Below are positions 43,989-57,211 of a stretch of DNA of 64,000 bases, one piece after another. The translations under genes were made by a program, and so were the position numbers. Under the pieces are notes generated by a model. It saw only the letters and a program-made list of their open reading frames with translations, was not told the DNA's origin and ran no database searches. Origin of the DNA: Macrotrachela quadricornifera (Eukaryota > Rotifera > Eurotatoria > Philodinida > Philodinidae); contig JAJEKB010020163.1 of the NCBI GenBank assembly GCA_022393335.1, forward strand, positions 257,371-321,370, read 5' to 3'. Each line of letters starts with the position of its first letter. Position 1 is the stretch's first letter.

Positions 43989-45029
43989 TCATGAGGGTTG
44001 CGGATATATTGGATTTATTACTATATTTTGTCGTCGCAATCTTTTCAGATAAATATCAAACAACACATACATCAATTGTCGACGGAATCGATCAGATGCA
44101 CACAAAAATATATAAAATGGACTCTAAAAAGAAAAACAATGCCATTTATATATTAGATAAATCTAATCTATATCACTTACTGCAAAATATATGTACCACA
44201 GATATGTAGTGAGAAGACTCGTAAACTGTAGTTGCGGTGCAATGACGGAATCTTGGGTGAGACTTGGCACTGTTGATAGAACACTCGCGATGGCATATGG
44301 TAAGATGGTAAAAACAGCGAAGACAACTAATAATAAGACCATCACTGTCAACTGTTTATCCAATTCACGTCGAACAAGTGGCAATGTTCGATAAGCCAGT
44401 TGACGCACATTGTGATAAGCTAAAATTCCAAAGAAGAATGTTATAGAAACAGGTAAAAATTTTCCAAGAACCAGAGTGACACCATAGGCGAGATACTGTT
44501 GAAAGATATTATTTGTATTTATACAAGTAACAGCGCCGGTGGTATTCGATATTACTTGACTGTAATAAATAAGATAAGGAATAAAATGGAGAATCCAAAT
44601 TAGAACAAATATTGCAGATAATTGACGAGCTAATTTGATATTACTCCATTGTTGCCATCGTGGACGAGAACAAGTAACTAAATATTGATCAATAGTTGCC
44701 AAACAGATACAAGTTACTGATGTGAATGCACACACTTGAAAACAGTAAAATCGAAATTTACAGAAGAATGGAGATGTTTGTGACCAGTTAATACCAAAAC
44801 CACTATCCATAATACGACTAAGTAATCCTGTAAGCATTTGACCTACATTGAAAAATGACATGATAATTAAATAGAATGCACATGGATTTTGTCGAAAAGT
44901 TCGAAGACTAAGAAAAACAATTATATTCAAAACTCCACCAATGACACCAGTAATAAGAGTAAATATGCCTACATAGATTGTTATTTGTTTTCCAGCAAAT
45001 GCAAGTGATAAACTTATTGATGAAGACAT
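43989..45029 (-). CDS. Rhodopsin-family G-protein-coupled receptor (two exons)
   Basis: Exon 1 (44181-45029) encodes helices one to most of seven. A 57-bp GT-AG intron (44124-44180) leads in phase 0 to exon 2 (43989-44123), which completes helix seven and the tail with SPFYIFLCASDRFRRQL. The total is 327 residues. Visible marks: GGVLNIIVFLSLRTFRQNPC (helix one and first loop), TIDQYLVTCS in place of the DRY region, a Cys in the extracellular loop before helix three and another in VTCIN, LDKQLTVMVLLLVVFAVFTILPY (helix six with its P), and an SPFYI motif replacing NPxxY. It resembles peptide-type receptors greatly expanded in bdelloids. Ligand unknown. Intact. Confidence 0.88.
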
Positions 45030-48000
45030 TTTACTTTCTAACTTTAATTCTTTTGAATATTAATCTTTATCAAATGGCGCTTTTCTTTTCTTTTTTTCAT
45101 ATATATATATATATAGATAATGTGTTTGTGAATGTTATTAAATAGAATCAATATCATAAATATGCACGACTAGTTGCTTTCACATAGTAATACGTTAACG
45201 ACGTGTGTGTTAATGTGTGCATTTTGCATAAAATGATACTTTCTTTTAGTAAGACACGGAAATTATGATATTTACATGTTATACACAATAACTACATAAC
45301 TTTTATCATAATCTTATGCCTCATTTTATTTGTTTTTAATATGTCATATCTTTTCATACTGCATTCAGTAATGTTCTTTGTTTGCTCTTCATGCATTTGG
45401 ACATGATACAAGCAAATGTAATGAAATTTTGCATAGAATACCCTTTCGACCCAAAATTTTCATCTTAACGGGGGGATGTTTGCTCCTACCTATTGTTGGA
45501 TTTACTACAGTAAATGCCTTTTTTTTCAGAGAATTTGTGCATATTATTGTTTTTCCAATAATTCAAAAACGAAAGTACAAAAAAAGATGTGCTTTTTGCC
45601 ATTGGTCACGCGACATTTTAGGCTAATCAAAAGACAACGAATAGAATGTATAAGATGAAGTGCAACCGTATGATTGAAAATATCCATCGAATAAAGAAAG
45701 TAAAAAATGAGATAAAATTTCATTACTAAAAACTCATAATCTATATATATAAAGAAAAAGTTGTGTCTGTCTGTTTTTTATGCATCTAAATACCGCACGA
45801 GCTAGCGATGCCAAACATATCATGGCATACTCTTCAGCCCTGAGAAAATCGAAAGAGGGACAGAATGACTGGCCAGAGGATTGGTCTGAAATTTCACTCA
45901 GGTTATGATACATTCATTGTTAGAATATCCACCTCTTACTGTCATTTTTTTTTGCACTCAGTATTGATGTAAAGTATGACAATAGGCATGAGTTAAGAGA
46001 AAGGCAATCACACCTTCACACTATTTGCTAAATTATTCCATTTAAAAATGAATGTAAGTGTATGCACGGCGGAACATGTAGTAATAATAGATGAATAGGT
46101 CTTAAGCAAACCTTCTCTACATCTTCTATCGTTTCTGACATGGTAAGTTTTCAGTATGGAGATTTTCTGAGCAATGTCGTGTACCACCACTAGTATAATA
46201 TATTTTAGAATTGAAATGTAACAGTGAGTATTTACTGTAAATTAGAAAATTAAAAGTTAAATACATATGAACTGTATGTAGAATATTTCTTAAGATCTTT
46301 TCTTTTCAGAATAAATCTTTATTGATAAATCGAAAATGTTAATATAATTATTTTATAAAAATTTTCGTAGATATATAATGAAACAAGACAATGATTTAAA
46401 ATGAAAGGAGATTAACATAGATATTAAAGAATTTTTCTTATTTTCTAGCGAAAATATAATTATATAAAATGAATACATCTGTTGCAAGAAAAAAATGTTC
46501 CAAAATAACGATCTTGTTTTAAATGCATATAGAATTCATGAAGAACAATACATGTCTAGTTTACAAAAATATAAAAATATAATGTTATTAAGACCATTCA
46601 ATCGTTATTCATATAAATGATGTGTACAATAATTAGTATAAAAACATGTATATTTCGAAATTTTTCATTCAAAAAAATAACGAATGTCCCATAAGGGAGT
46701 TGGGCAATTTTCATAAGACTGTTTATTTTATAGGCGCACTCTTTATTTTCAAAATGGACAAAATTTTAAGTGATTAAAAATTTGATCCTACGAAAATAAT
46801 TTCATTTTTGGTTCAGAATAAATTCGTTTGTTCTTTTATTATTTTGTTTTCTTTTATAATTTATTCTTCGAAAATTGTAGAGATTTTCTCATGCTGCATC
46901 TTTTGGTATATTTTGATTTTTTAATAGGACGATGCAAAGTGTTAATCATTTATTATATCCAACTCGTTTTTTTACAGCTTTTTGTATGTCGTTACTTTTC
47001 ATCTTTTTTTCAAATGCATCTGAAATAAACTTTTAGAGCTAGTCATAAATAGTTTGGTAGAGAATTTTAAGCGTTATCTTTTGATAAAAAAAAAAAAATG
47101 TTTTTATCCCACGGATAATAGAAATCAGTTTTTTATAGGTCATCCATTAATAAAATGATTATTTTTCTATTAAATAATTCTTTTCTTTTTTAATTATAGA
47201 TGAAAATATTTGAAGCATAATTAAAAACAAACATCAAAAGAATTTATTATTTCTGCAGTATTACCTTTCATTTATGCAACATTGATTCATAGTCTAGAAT
47301 TATTATTTATGTTAGAAATGACATTATTCCATTTTTGAATATATATAGAAACTATTATATTCAGTTTTATTAATATAGAAATTGAAAGCAAGTTTTCCAT
47401 TATAATGAATATCTTTGCTTTGGAAATTCTTATCAAAGTATATAGTTTCTAGCTTAAAATTCTTCGAAATATGTCTTTCTTTGGATTTTTTTATTCTAAA
47501 AACATATTCGGATGTATTGAAGAAAGAAAGTTTTTATTAAATATGAAATAATGATATTAATATACTTCAATACGTTCGAGGTGGGAACATCTACTATATT
47601 TGATTAAAAAATGGTGGGAAAAAAACATTGTTATCCTTTTTTTCTTATGTAGGATCCATACATATAATGAGTCCTCTATTCTATCTTCACTATTTGTTGA
47701 ATCATTTATTGCATATAGAGTAAGTGTTGTTTCGCGTATTGATGAGTTTCACAAATCATGAAACTAAATACTTTTGTTATCTGAAATTCAATATTAAATG
47801 AATTCGATTTTATTTTATTCCATATTTATAAATTCATGCATGTCATCATCATCAGTAACTTCTTTCTTTAAGGTTCAAAATTAAAATTATATTCTAGAAA
47901 AATCAACCTCCAGAATAATCTTAGTGGGAAAAAGAGAAGCCTCTGATTGAGAAGATTTTTGCAGTTCATAAAGCGCTTGTATCTTAGCCTTCTTATATCA

Positions 48001-48718
48001 ATTTTGATCTCGATGATTAGAACTAAATGAATTATTTTTTAGTTACATTAAACCGTCGGATGAACTTCGTCAACGACAAATAGATCAAATTTTGCTCACA
48101 TTCAAGCAAGCGTATAATCATTATTCTCAACAAAATATATATAAATAAACCAAAAGCTATCTTTGTACGTGCATGTATGCTTCTTAATAGGACAAAAAAA
48201 ATAACAGTACCTCTTACATTTCATGCGACTAGTTTTTCACACAATGCCTTTTTCTATGCTACATACGCATTATAATATATTTAGTGAAAGTCTTATTTGA
48301 TTGACTAGTGTAAAAATGAAGAAAAATATCTTTTTTTTTCATTGTTTTCATTAGATAATGAAGTTTGGATAATTTTTGAAAAATAAGTATTTCATAAAAA
48401 TGAAAATAAAAATCAATGGCCAGTTCGATTGAGTTCGTTCAAACAGCAATCGAAATGCTATCTTCGAAGCATATGAACAAGAAAATTAATTTTTTTTAAT
48501 ATTTTTATTATAAATGTCGGAGTGTGCCCTTAATGAAAGAAAATTACCAAAACTTTTCATCAATTTCATTAATAAATAACAACTATATATGAGTGAATTA
48601 ACTTGAAAGAAAAATAAATTTATTCAACAGATATATTTTTCTTTTTCTATTTTAAAAATTCATTTCAGTATTCTATTAAAGAAAAAATTTTTCTTTTTCG
48701 TTTAAATATTTTAATAAT
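45030..48718. other. Long intergenic region with exon-like fragments
   Basis: No complete gene seen in 3.7 kb. Coding-like pieces on the plus strand: a 41-codon frame at 46495-46620 (MFQNNDLVLNAYRIHEEQY), and a 34-codon frame ending TAA at about 48147 that follows a TTTTTTAG acceptor near 48043 (KPSDELRQRQIDQILLTFKQ). A possible exon at about 47652-47719 ends in GA|GTAAGTG. They might belong to one undetected multi-exon gene. A stretch beginning near 45755 (AGTTGTGTCTGTCTG) is GC-richer and may be a transposon fragment. Confidence 0.3.
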
Positions 48719-50763
48719 ATGACAAACACAAAATTATTGTTCCTGTTTATTGTTATCACACAGTCAATTTCACAAGAAATACGTTCAGTACTAATGAGAA
48801 AAATTATTGATATTAAATATCAATGCAACGTTCCAGATTGTTCATCTTCAACTATTATTTTTGCACCAAACCTGATAAATTGTCAAATATTTTGCTTAAG
48901 TAATACAGAATGTCGTGTAGTGATTTTCGATCAATTTAGTAATCAGTGCGAACTGTTTTCTAACATTCAATATCAATATGGTCATTTATTATCACATACA
49001 GGTGTTATAACCATGATTGCCATCGATGACAGACAGTTATCTACACGTAAGTACAAAAGACATAGCTGTTTCAAAGAAAATCTAATATTATGTGGAAATA
49101 TTTATTTTCTTGTTGTATTTTTTATCTTCCTCAGCTAAATCTTAATACTATACAAAATTTTGATAGATTGTGAAATAAACACTCTTAGTTAATGATCATG
49201 ACAGGTTGATATATGCATGAATTAAATTTATAAAAATCTACTTCTATTTCTAATTTTATCGAGGCATCTATGTAATTATATAGAAATTATATAAATATAT
49301 AAAACAGAAAGCAAATTTATTAAGTGGTCAAAAATTCAATTCGATTCCGTTGATGATCACAAGAGATTACTGATGATCTTCTATTAAACAATATTAGCTT
49401 TCTTTTCGAGTACGATCTCTATAGTAATTTAATGTTCGAACATATTAGAAAAAGACTATAATTGAAATCAACATGTTTTTAATACGAAATTCACTTAGAC
49501 ATTGTGATGCTTTATTTTTTGACTGAAGATAGAGTAATGTATATCTTAGAAACTTAGAAAATTTATTTTACAATACTATAAAGTAAAACTTAAATAAATA
49601 TTTAAGTGAATCGATATCAACAACTGTTACTTGCTGTAATCTAATTCTGTATGTAGTATGAAAAGAGTAATAGCGTCTAACAAAATACTTATTATACGAA
49701 CACACCTGAAATAGATTCAATAGAATGTTAAGAAATAAATATGAAACTTATCATTCTATTCTTATTATTTACAATGTGATTTTCAGAAAATCTGACTTTT
49801 TCTTCGTTAGTTGTGTCCGAAAGAAAAATTTTCATTTGTATCAAAAATAATAGCTTTTCATCGATTTTATTTACACATGTAAAATTTTTATGTATTATGC
49901 ACAAATTTGCACACATAAGAACGTGATCATCCTCTAGTTTTAACAGAATCGAAGGGAGACCTTTCTAGTAGATATTCTATTACAAATAATAAAAAATTAT
50001 TCCATGTTTTTCTTTTCGTTCTCCTTGAACATTCTAGAAACACCAATTACAACAACAGCAACGTCAAAGGAAACATCATTCATAACGTTAACAACAACAT
50101 TTACTACAACAACTACTACTAGTACTACTGCAACAATGATAACTGTAACTATTACGACTGTGACTACAACAACTACTGCTACAACAAGTACTGCGGCAAC
50201 AACTACAGTGACTACAGCCATTACGAGTTCAACTACAACAACTTCTGTGATAACAACTACTGCGACAACAACTACAACAAGCACAGCAACAACAACTATA
50301 ACAAGCACAACAACANNNNNNNNNNAGCACAACAACAACAACTACAACGAGAACAACAACAAGAACAACAACAAGAACAACAACTGCTCTTCCAGCTCAA
50401 TGTTTTAGTTATTCATCGCATAACGATGCAACTCGTTCAGTAAATTATGGAGCTTCAGGACCGAATTGTGATAATCCAGGAACACTTGGACCATTACCAG
50501 AGTGGTTTCGATTTTATGGTAGTAGTGGAACAGTACTAGCTAATTATGCTGTTGCATCATTTAACTGTAATACATATGCAATTGGATGGTATTCAGGAAG
50601 TTATCCTGCTATTGGTGGCACAACCACAGGTACTGTTTGTTACAATTGGAACGGAAACACATGTTATTATTCAAATTTAATTCAGGTGACAAATTGTAAT
50701 GGGTATTATATTTATTATCTCTCAGCAACACCCAGCTGTAGTTTACGATATTGTACAATGTAA
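48719..50763 (+). CDS. Secreted glycoprotein: signal peptide, PAN/Apple-like domain, Thr-rich stalk, D8C domain
   Basis: Exon 1 (48719-49046) gives a signal peptide (TKLLFLFIVITQSISQ) and an Apple-like domain with Cys spacing NCQIFCLSNTEC and QCELFSN. A 991-bp GT-AG intron joins in frame to exon 2 (50038-50763). That exon starts with about 110 Thr/Ser-rich, mucin-like residues containing the 10-N assembly gap (50316-50325). It ends with a D8C domain (uromodulin/OIT3 type): CFSYSSHNDA, EWFRFYGSSG, VTNCNGYYIYYLSATPSCSL and RYC before TAA. The frame after the gap is off by one only because the N-run length is arbitrary. Probably a heavily O-glycosylated extracellular protein with carbohydrate- or protein-binding ends. 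Confidence 0.8.
50316..50325. other. Assembly gap (10 N)
   Basis: Ten N within an ACA/ACT-rich (Thr-coding) repeat. The true length of this repeat is unknown. Confidence 0.99.
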
Positions 50764-51739
50764 AAATTTATACTTATTTACTTTTAGTTCTATATAAAAA
50801 ATATCAGTTGTCTCATTTGCTTTTTCAAATATATGTATAAATATTGTTGTCGAATTTTCCAGTGAGAAAGAGTGATAATATAATATTATTTAAAAATACA
50901 TTCTTAATATCTCTATATTATTCCTTAATTCATTTTTTTTATTGTAATCTTATTTGCTTTATTATTAACTATGAAAACAATTTCCTGATTTTTGATTCAA
51001 ATAAAATATTATTCAAACAAGATTTGTTCGCAATCCTGTTGACATTATGACTTTGTTTGAAATTTAAGTTTTCGATTAATATCTATCTGTTTTTATTCCA
51101 AAAAAAACGTTTTCATACAGGTAATAAGAAATAAATAATGATCAAGTTATTAAGGAGGAAAAATTCGAATCAATTGACACGTATTTAGAAGCATGCAACA
51201 TAAAGATGCATATTGAAGAGTTGAGATAAGATTCTTTAAATATATATCAATAAATTAAAATTAATTAAGATGGACTGAATAATAAACTAAAGTATATAGA
51301 AACAGAATTTATTATGCATCAGATAAAAGTTTTTTATGGTAATGGATTTCATTAGATATTGTCGAAATCAAAAATATAGCACGTAAAGATATTGTTAATT
51401 TGCGTTGATTAACTTTATTCTAAAAACTAACAAAAAAAACAGTTGAGGAGAGGAAAAACAATTATTCGTGTCTTCCTCTTACGCGAAGAAAGACAGATAA
51501 TGTACAAAGGAAACAGAGAAAATGAAAACAAAGGAAAGATAATGGTTAAAAATAGCGTCATTACCTAAAATCATGATCAAACATATCAGCGACAAAGTAA
51601 TTGCACTAACACAAGATCCAAAACATTTTGAAGAAAGATGTGATGCACGAATCGAAAACAAATGTTGACGTTATTTAAAATACTTTTTCTAATACTATAT
51701 ATTATCATATGCCGACATTTATATTTTTCATAGAATGTT
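50764..51739. other. Intergenic stretch
   Basis: AT-rich; no gene or repeat recognised. The 60-codon minus frame at 51479-51661 has no domain. Confidence 0.5.
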
Positions 51740-52644
51740 ATGACCTATTTATATATTTGTTTAATATCGTATTCGATTGGTTCTGACACTAATTCAATTC
51801 CTGAATATGTTAATGAGAGTTTTGCAGAACAAATGACTGCTTCAATTGGCATTAATTTCTTCCCACGGTATACTATTGCTGGTGATTTGAACAAAGATGA
51901 AAGATTAGATCTAGCCATCGCAAATTACGACACAAGTAATGTCGGTATACTCTATGGATATGGAAATGGTTCCTTTAGAAGCTTGCAGACATATGCAATT
52001 GATATTATTACTAATTATAGGTATCCTTTTTTGGTTATGGTGATGGAACATTTACTAACACATCAATAGTTTCCATTGGAAAGGGTCCTAATACATATTT
52101 TGTTGCTCTTGGTGATTTCAATCATGATAATCATTTGGATTTCATAGTCGCTAATAGCGTCAATGACAATATCGAAATGTTTCTTGTAAGTGGTAACCTA
52201 TCTTTCGCAGTACAAATACCGTTTTTCGTTAGTAAAGGTTCTCGTCCTTCCTCAATAGCTGTGCGTCATTTCAACAATGACAATCAACTTGATATTGCTG
52301 TCACTAACTCTCGCACCAGCAATATAGAGATACTTTTCGAATATGAAATTATAATGTTTTTAAACATTACAACATATTTGACTGGTAATATTTCTCATCC
52401 ATTACTAGTAGCTGTAGGTGATACTAACAGATATTATAAAATGAATATTGCAGTAGTCAACTATGGTATAAGCAATGTGTATTGTGCTAGTGAACCTTTT
52501 ACCAATCAAACATATTATCCATTGGAATATGATTCTCGACCAAATTCAATCATCTCTAAGGTTTTAAACAATGATGCTTGGGAAGATGTCGCTGTCACAA
52601 CTTATCGTATCGATAATATAAAAATTCTTTTGAATCTCTTCTAA
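51740..52644 (+). pseudogene. FG-GAP/VCBS-repeat protein, frameshifted
   Basis: A hydrophobic start (MTYLYICLISYSIG) is followed by one FG-GAP blade (IAGDLNKDERLDLAIANYDT, ILYGYGNGSF). Near 52015-52035 the frame changes: the plus-one frame continues with FFGYGDGTFT, VALGDFNHDNHLDFIVAN, VRHFNNDNQLDIAVTN and three more diverged blades to TAA at 52642-52644. Comparison of blade spacing suggests loss of about half a blade at the break. Several later blades have lost the D-x-N-x-D calcium-loop residues (GDTNRYYKMNIAVVN), a sign of relaxed constraint. Intact relatives in bdelloids are secreted propellers. A 1-base assembly error is the main alternative. Confidence 0.65.
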
Positions 52645-55600
52645 AACAATGTTTTATTTGATTTAATCATAAATAGTAGTAATGTATGTTTCGTAACGTG
52701 ATGAAAATGATTTACTAAGAATCAATGAAGTTCATCATACAATGTAAATAATTCAGTGATATATATTCTATGATTAATCAAAGAAAAATAGATAAATAAT
52801 AATATTAATTAGATTTCTTTTCATTAAGTATTATTAAATGCTTTATTTGTTTTGTTTGTTAGATAAAATTGATTGATATTATTGTTAAGATTGAAAAAAA
52901 AACAATTTAGTCGAATATTTGTTTTAATTGAATTATTCTTCAAATGATCATATTTATCAAAATCTATATATGAAATAAGACAATTAAAAATAAATAATAT
53001 TTTATTTTTTTTTAATAACATAGCAAGAAAAAATTGTAAAAAAGTTCAGTATTACTTTATATTTGTTCAATACTTAGGTCTCTTTACAATATATTAGCAT
53101 GAATTTAGAGTAAACTAATCAAGTAATTTTCTTATTTTTTATGCTTGTCTATTAACCTTATTACTTAATTGTAGCGTTTTATTTTTTTCAATAATAATCA
53201 CGATCTAGAAATTGAGAATTTGATGATTATTTCGAAAATTCAAAAAGTTATAGAGGATCAGTCAATTGTTGAAACAGTATAACAAACTAACAAAGATTTT
53301 AAATAATTATTTAATTTTATTATATTATCTTTTAACATATCAATTTTTTATTTTTCAATTTAATTAATTCTCTAAAGAAATCCTTAATTTACGAAGAAAA
53401 GTTAAAGTCAAGTTTTTATAATAGGAAGATGCATCGAAATCTTTTCTTTCATAATATCTATGCCTTGTCTTAAGCACTAATATATAATTCACGTGTATTT
53501 CACAAAAGTCAATTTCTAAAACTTATTCTACATTTTTCTTAAAATCAGTGTTTTTGAGTATACCATTTACATGGGCAAGCATTTCTTCATAATGACTCAA
53601 TATGAAACGGATAATTTTGTGAAACTCACATATGAAAATGTGAGTGTAAGTTTTACCCTCTCTCTCATTACAGACATTCCTTAGGAATCAAGGTCATTTT
53701 GGCGCTATTTGTATAAATTCATCTCTGAACAAAATCTCTTCAGTCCCATTAGAAGGATGATTATTAAATAATTGATTCGGAAAATAATTAATATTTAATT
53801 ATTTATTACTATGAGTTGTCTAGGCATAATAGTAATACGTCCGATTTTATCAACATTCATAAAAGTGCGTTGAGGTTTATCATGGAATTAAATGGTCGCG
53901 TATAACAATCTTATTTATTCGCTAAATCAATTGTTAGACAATAAAACAACTGAAAAAAAATAAAGCATTAATAAAAACAATTAAAGATAAAATTTCTATT
54001 CAAAATTCGAAAATAAATAAAAGATCATTTCTGCCAAGATTAATTGTTGTAAAAAGAACTATAAGTATAATTAAACTGAAGAAGATATATAAATTACACA
54101 TTTTAGCCGCAAAGGAGCTGTGTTGATAAGCTTTTTTTTAATTGAATTGCTGAAATAAAAAATTATAATCTTTTATTTTGATTAATATTTTTTTTGCGCT
54201 TGAATTCGTGAATTTTTCAAACAAGGTTTTTGTAAAAAGTTGGTTGCTAAGAGCATCCGTAGTGTAATTTTATTTTTTTAAAGACACTATTTTGTCACAC
54301 AATCAAATTTTTCATCATATGCAAATAAACGATGATTAATTAATATGCACTTCCTATTCGGTCATTTGTTAGAGTTATCGTATATAGACTGCACACAATT
54401 TGAATACGGTGAATATATGATGACCGTATAATTTCGTAATCCAATCGTACATATGTCGTATTACTGTTGAATACGTCATCCTACATTATGATATTCACAC
54501 GTATCTCTTCGATGTGAGAGAATAGGTGATTTTTTTCTTTCCTTTCTTTTCATAAACAAAAACCTTCATATATTTTTTTAAAGCAATAGTTACCACTTTA
54601 GTTATTATTGAAAAAAAAATTAAATTAAGACACATCTTTATATCATAATATAAAACATTATTGCAACATCATATAGTATCTATGTATGAAATTAAGGAGC
54701 TTCATTTATATGATATGAATACGGTACGTAAATGATTTACTATATACAACATTTTCTTACACCATAGTTGTATCGTAATACGTTCACCATAAAATTTCTG
54801 TAATATAACTGAATACGGTCATATAGATGCTAAAAATTTATTTAAAGTATAAACACATATTATATATGAAGTGCACCTTGAAGAAAAAATCGTTTCAATA
54901 TAATTTAAATAAAAAAAAAACGATCCAAAATTTTCAGTCTTATCAAAAGGACAAAAGAATTTTAAGATTAAGGTGTTAAATAAAAAAAAAGAAGCCAAAC
55001 AGAAATTTCATGCACAATATAACTCAAGAAGAAATATAATATAGAAAAATATCTGATGAAACACATCATAGCCAATTTCATATATGACTCTTTATTATGA
55101 AAATAAGCCAAATGATAAGACACACAAATCCTTGTCATACCTATCGAAGATAAAATTTTTTGATACATTCAAGGTACATCTATTGATATCTAGTTTATAC
55201 AAACAAAAAAGAAACTAGACAAATAATACAAAAGCGTCCTGTTTTCACATGTATAAAGGCAGCCTAATACTATATAGACAGAAATTGAGACATTCGTTTC
55301 GATTGGATATTTGAAGGCAAAAGAAAAAAAAAAATTATTAATACATTGATATTATATAAACACTACCTTTTTTTATCAAGTTTATATTAAAACAATAGCT
55401 GTTTTGTTTTTCACTTCATAACAAAATACATAATATCTAGTCCATTAGTCTTTTCCTTCATATGTGTCACTTCTTAACTTTTGTTCGAATATTTTACTAA
55501 CAAAAAAAAAATTTTAATTAATCTTATATTTAATCGATGTAAATAATTTTCTAGGTGTTATCATCCATACCATGTATCAACATGAATACGGAAGTAATTC

Positions 55601-55674
55601 TCTCTCGCAAATCATTCGATATATATAAAACTTTTCTTTTCTTTTTTTTTTATCTTCTAGTTGATTTAGAACCG
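52645..55674. other. 3-kb AT-rich intergenic region
   Basis: Poly-A/T tracts throughout. Near 54380-54480 and 54720-54830 several copies of GAATACG[GT] and CGTATAAT-like words occur, with no clear period. A poly-T with acceptor-like AG stands just before 55555, so a 5' non-coding exon of the next gene may lie here. No gene seen. Confidence 0.45.
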
Positions 55675-56426
55675 ATGCAGATTAATCAACAAAGAGGAAC
55701 TATTGAAAAGTCTAATCGAGCATCACAATCTAGCAGAGGAAACTATAATAATAATGAATATTATTCATTTATCAGAGACTGTAAGTAAACCATAAAAAAT
55801 ATTCTTTTCTATATATGTATATCTCATTTACTTTATATAGGGATTTTTTTACTGGCTGGAAAGGTTCATGACGCATTATCTGAAATAGAATCTCTCTTGT
55901 ATGTCATTGTCTCTAAAACAAATATTCTCAACAAGATGATTTATTCGTTATTTTTTTTAGGCCTGCCCTAGGTGGTGCCCTTTCTAGTTCTATTGCTGCG
56001 GTTACATTATCAACTGTATTGACGTCGGCTCTAATTACTATGGTTGGTGGAGTTTTAATTGAAGTTCGTATGTATTATTTTTTCTTATTTATTGTTTCTA
56101 TAAAAAATGCATTTGTTTGAATTGTTTAGCATTGGTAGCTAAATTTGTTACACATAAGACTCAATGTAAGTCTTTTGTACAATAGTCATTAAAATTTATT
56201 GTTTTTTTCCCTTTTTCTTAAAGGTCCTCGAACAATCTATATCTGTCCAAATACAGCCAATGGGGTAATCAGCACAATAACCACCACAATAAACAGCAGT
56301 GAGTGTCTGGATGGTAGTATTAAAGTAAACGATCCTTCCATCAGAAAAATAATTTTCAATAGTCGAAAACTAATATCTTTATATAGTAGCCTTCATTTTG
56401 AAATAGTTTATCGTACAGCTTACTAG
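55675..56426 (+). CDS. Unidentified five-exon membrane protein
   Basis: Inferred from splice structure. Exons are 55675-55780, 55841-55898, 55961-56067, 56130-56165 and 56224-56426. The introns are 60, 62, 62 and 58 bp, all GT-AG, and all four phases match, giving 169 residues and TAG at 56424-56426. The N-terminus is polar (Asn/Gln/Ser-rich), then DWIFLLAGKVHDALSE, then a Gly/Ala/Ser-rich hydrophobic stretch of about 35 residues (ALGGALSSSIAAVTLS, ALITMVGGVLIEV), then a Cys-containing tail with CPRTIYICPN. Four consecutive in-phase short introns would be unlikely by chance. The start could lie upstream, where another acceptor precedes 55660. No family recognised. Confidence 0.6.
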
Positions 56427-56700
56427 GAGAATTTTTGATAATTACGATCAATAGTGGAAAATTTCGATAAATATAGAATTTTCTTTATTTATATGGCACA
56501 AAAGGTGAAGGTATGATCATCACTACCATAACAAAGAAGTTATAAAAATTTTCATATTTATCAGAATTTCATAATAATTATTGAAATTATAAAAAAAAAA
56601 TTAATTATTCCATTACGATAGGATGTTCTTATCTCTATTTATCAAGATTTTCTACAAATATCGATTCAGAACTTAGAGATAGTCGATTAAAAATCGCATA
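56427..56700. other. Intergenic stretch
   Basis: AT-rich, nothing recognised; ends at the foldback beginning at 56701. Confidence 0.5.
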
Positions 56701-57036
56701 AGTCGAGAATATAAGTAGCTAGCGATCTGCAGGTTTTATCAAACGAATGAGAAGATATAGGTGCGTTTTTTCCTGCAATAATATACAAGATAAAATCTTT
56801 TCAAAATTGATTATCTTCGAAAAAATACATTAAAATAGTCTATCATTCTGATGATCTTCGCATTGTATCTTCAACTATAGATCTAGATATTCTCTATGTA
56901 AATCATATAGTCAAAATCAAATTTTCATCAGAATGATAGACTATTTTAATACATTTTATCGAAGGAAAAAACGCTTCTATGTCTCGTCGTTGGATTGATA
57001 GAACTTGTAGATCGGTAGCTAGTTATACTCTCGACT
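56701..57036. mobile_element. 336-bp foldback MITE
   Basis: The outer ends AGTCGAGARTATAASTAGCTA pair with each other, followed by CGATCTRCARGTT and GCGTTTTTTCC. Inner blocks CATTAAAATAGTCTATCATTCTG (23 bases, split here as CATTAAAATAG and TCTATCATTCTG) pair near the centre. No coding capacity. A target duplication was not identified. Confidence 0.75.
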
Positions 57037-57211
57037 GATGCTATTTTTTAATTGAGTATCTTTAGGATCCAAATCCATTCTAATAATTGTAATTAGCAAA
57101 AATTCTTCTTGTAAGTTTCTGATTTTTAATACTTATCGAAATCTCAGAATTTCTAAAATTCTAAGGAGAAATTTTTTCTTCTTTTTGGAATTTAAATATA
57201 TATATTAATAT

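Noticed and set aside
45378..45626. 82-codon frame with Cys and aromatic residues
   Set aside because: No domain, overlaps another frame of similar quality, no splice support.
49997..50341. Val-rich minus-strand frame
   Set aside because: Antisense of the Thr-rich repeat of the D8C gene; GTT/GTA codons mirror ACA/ACT.
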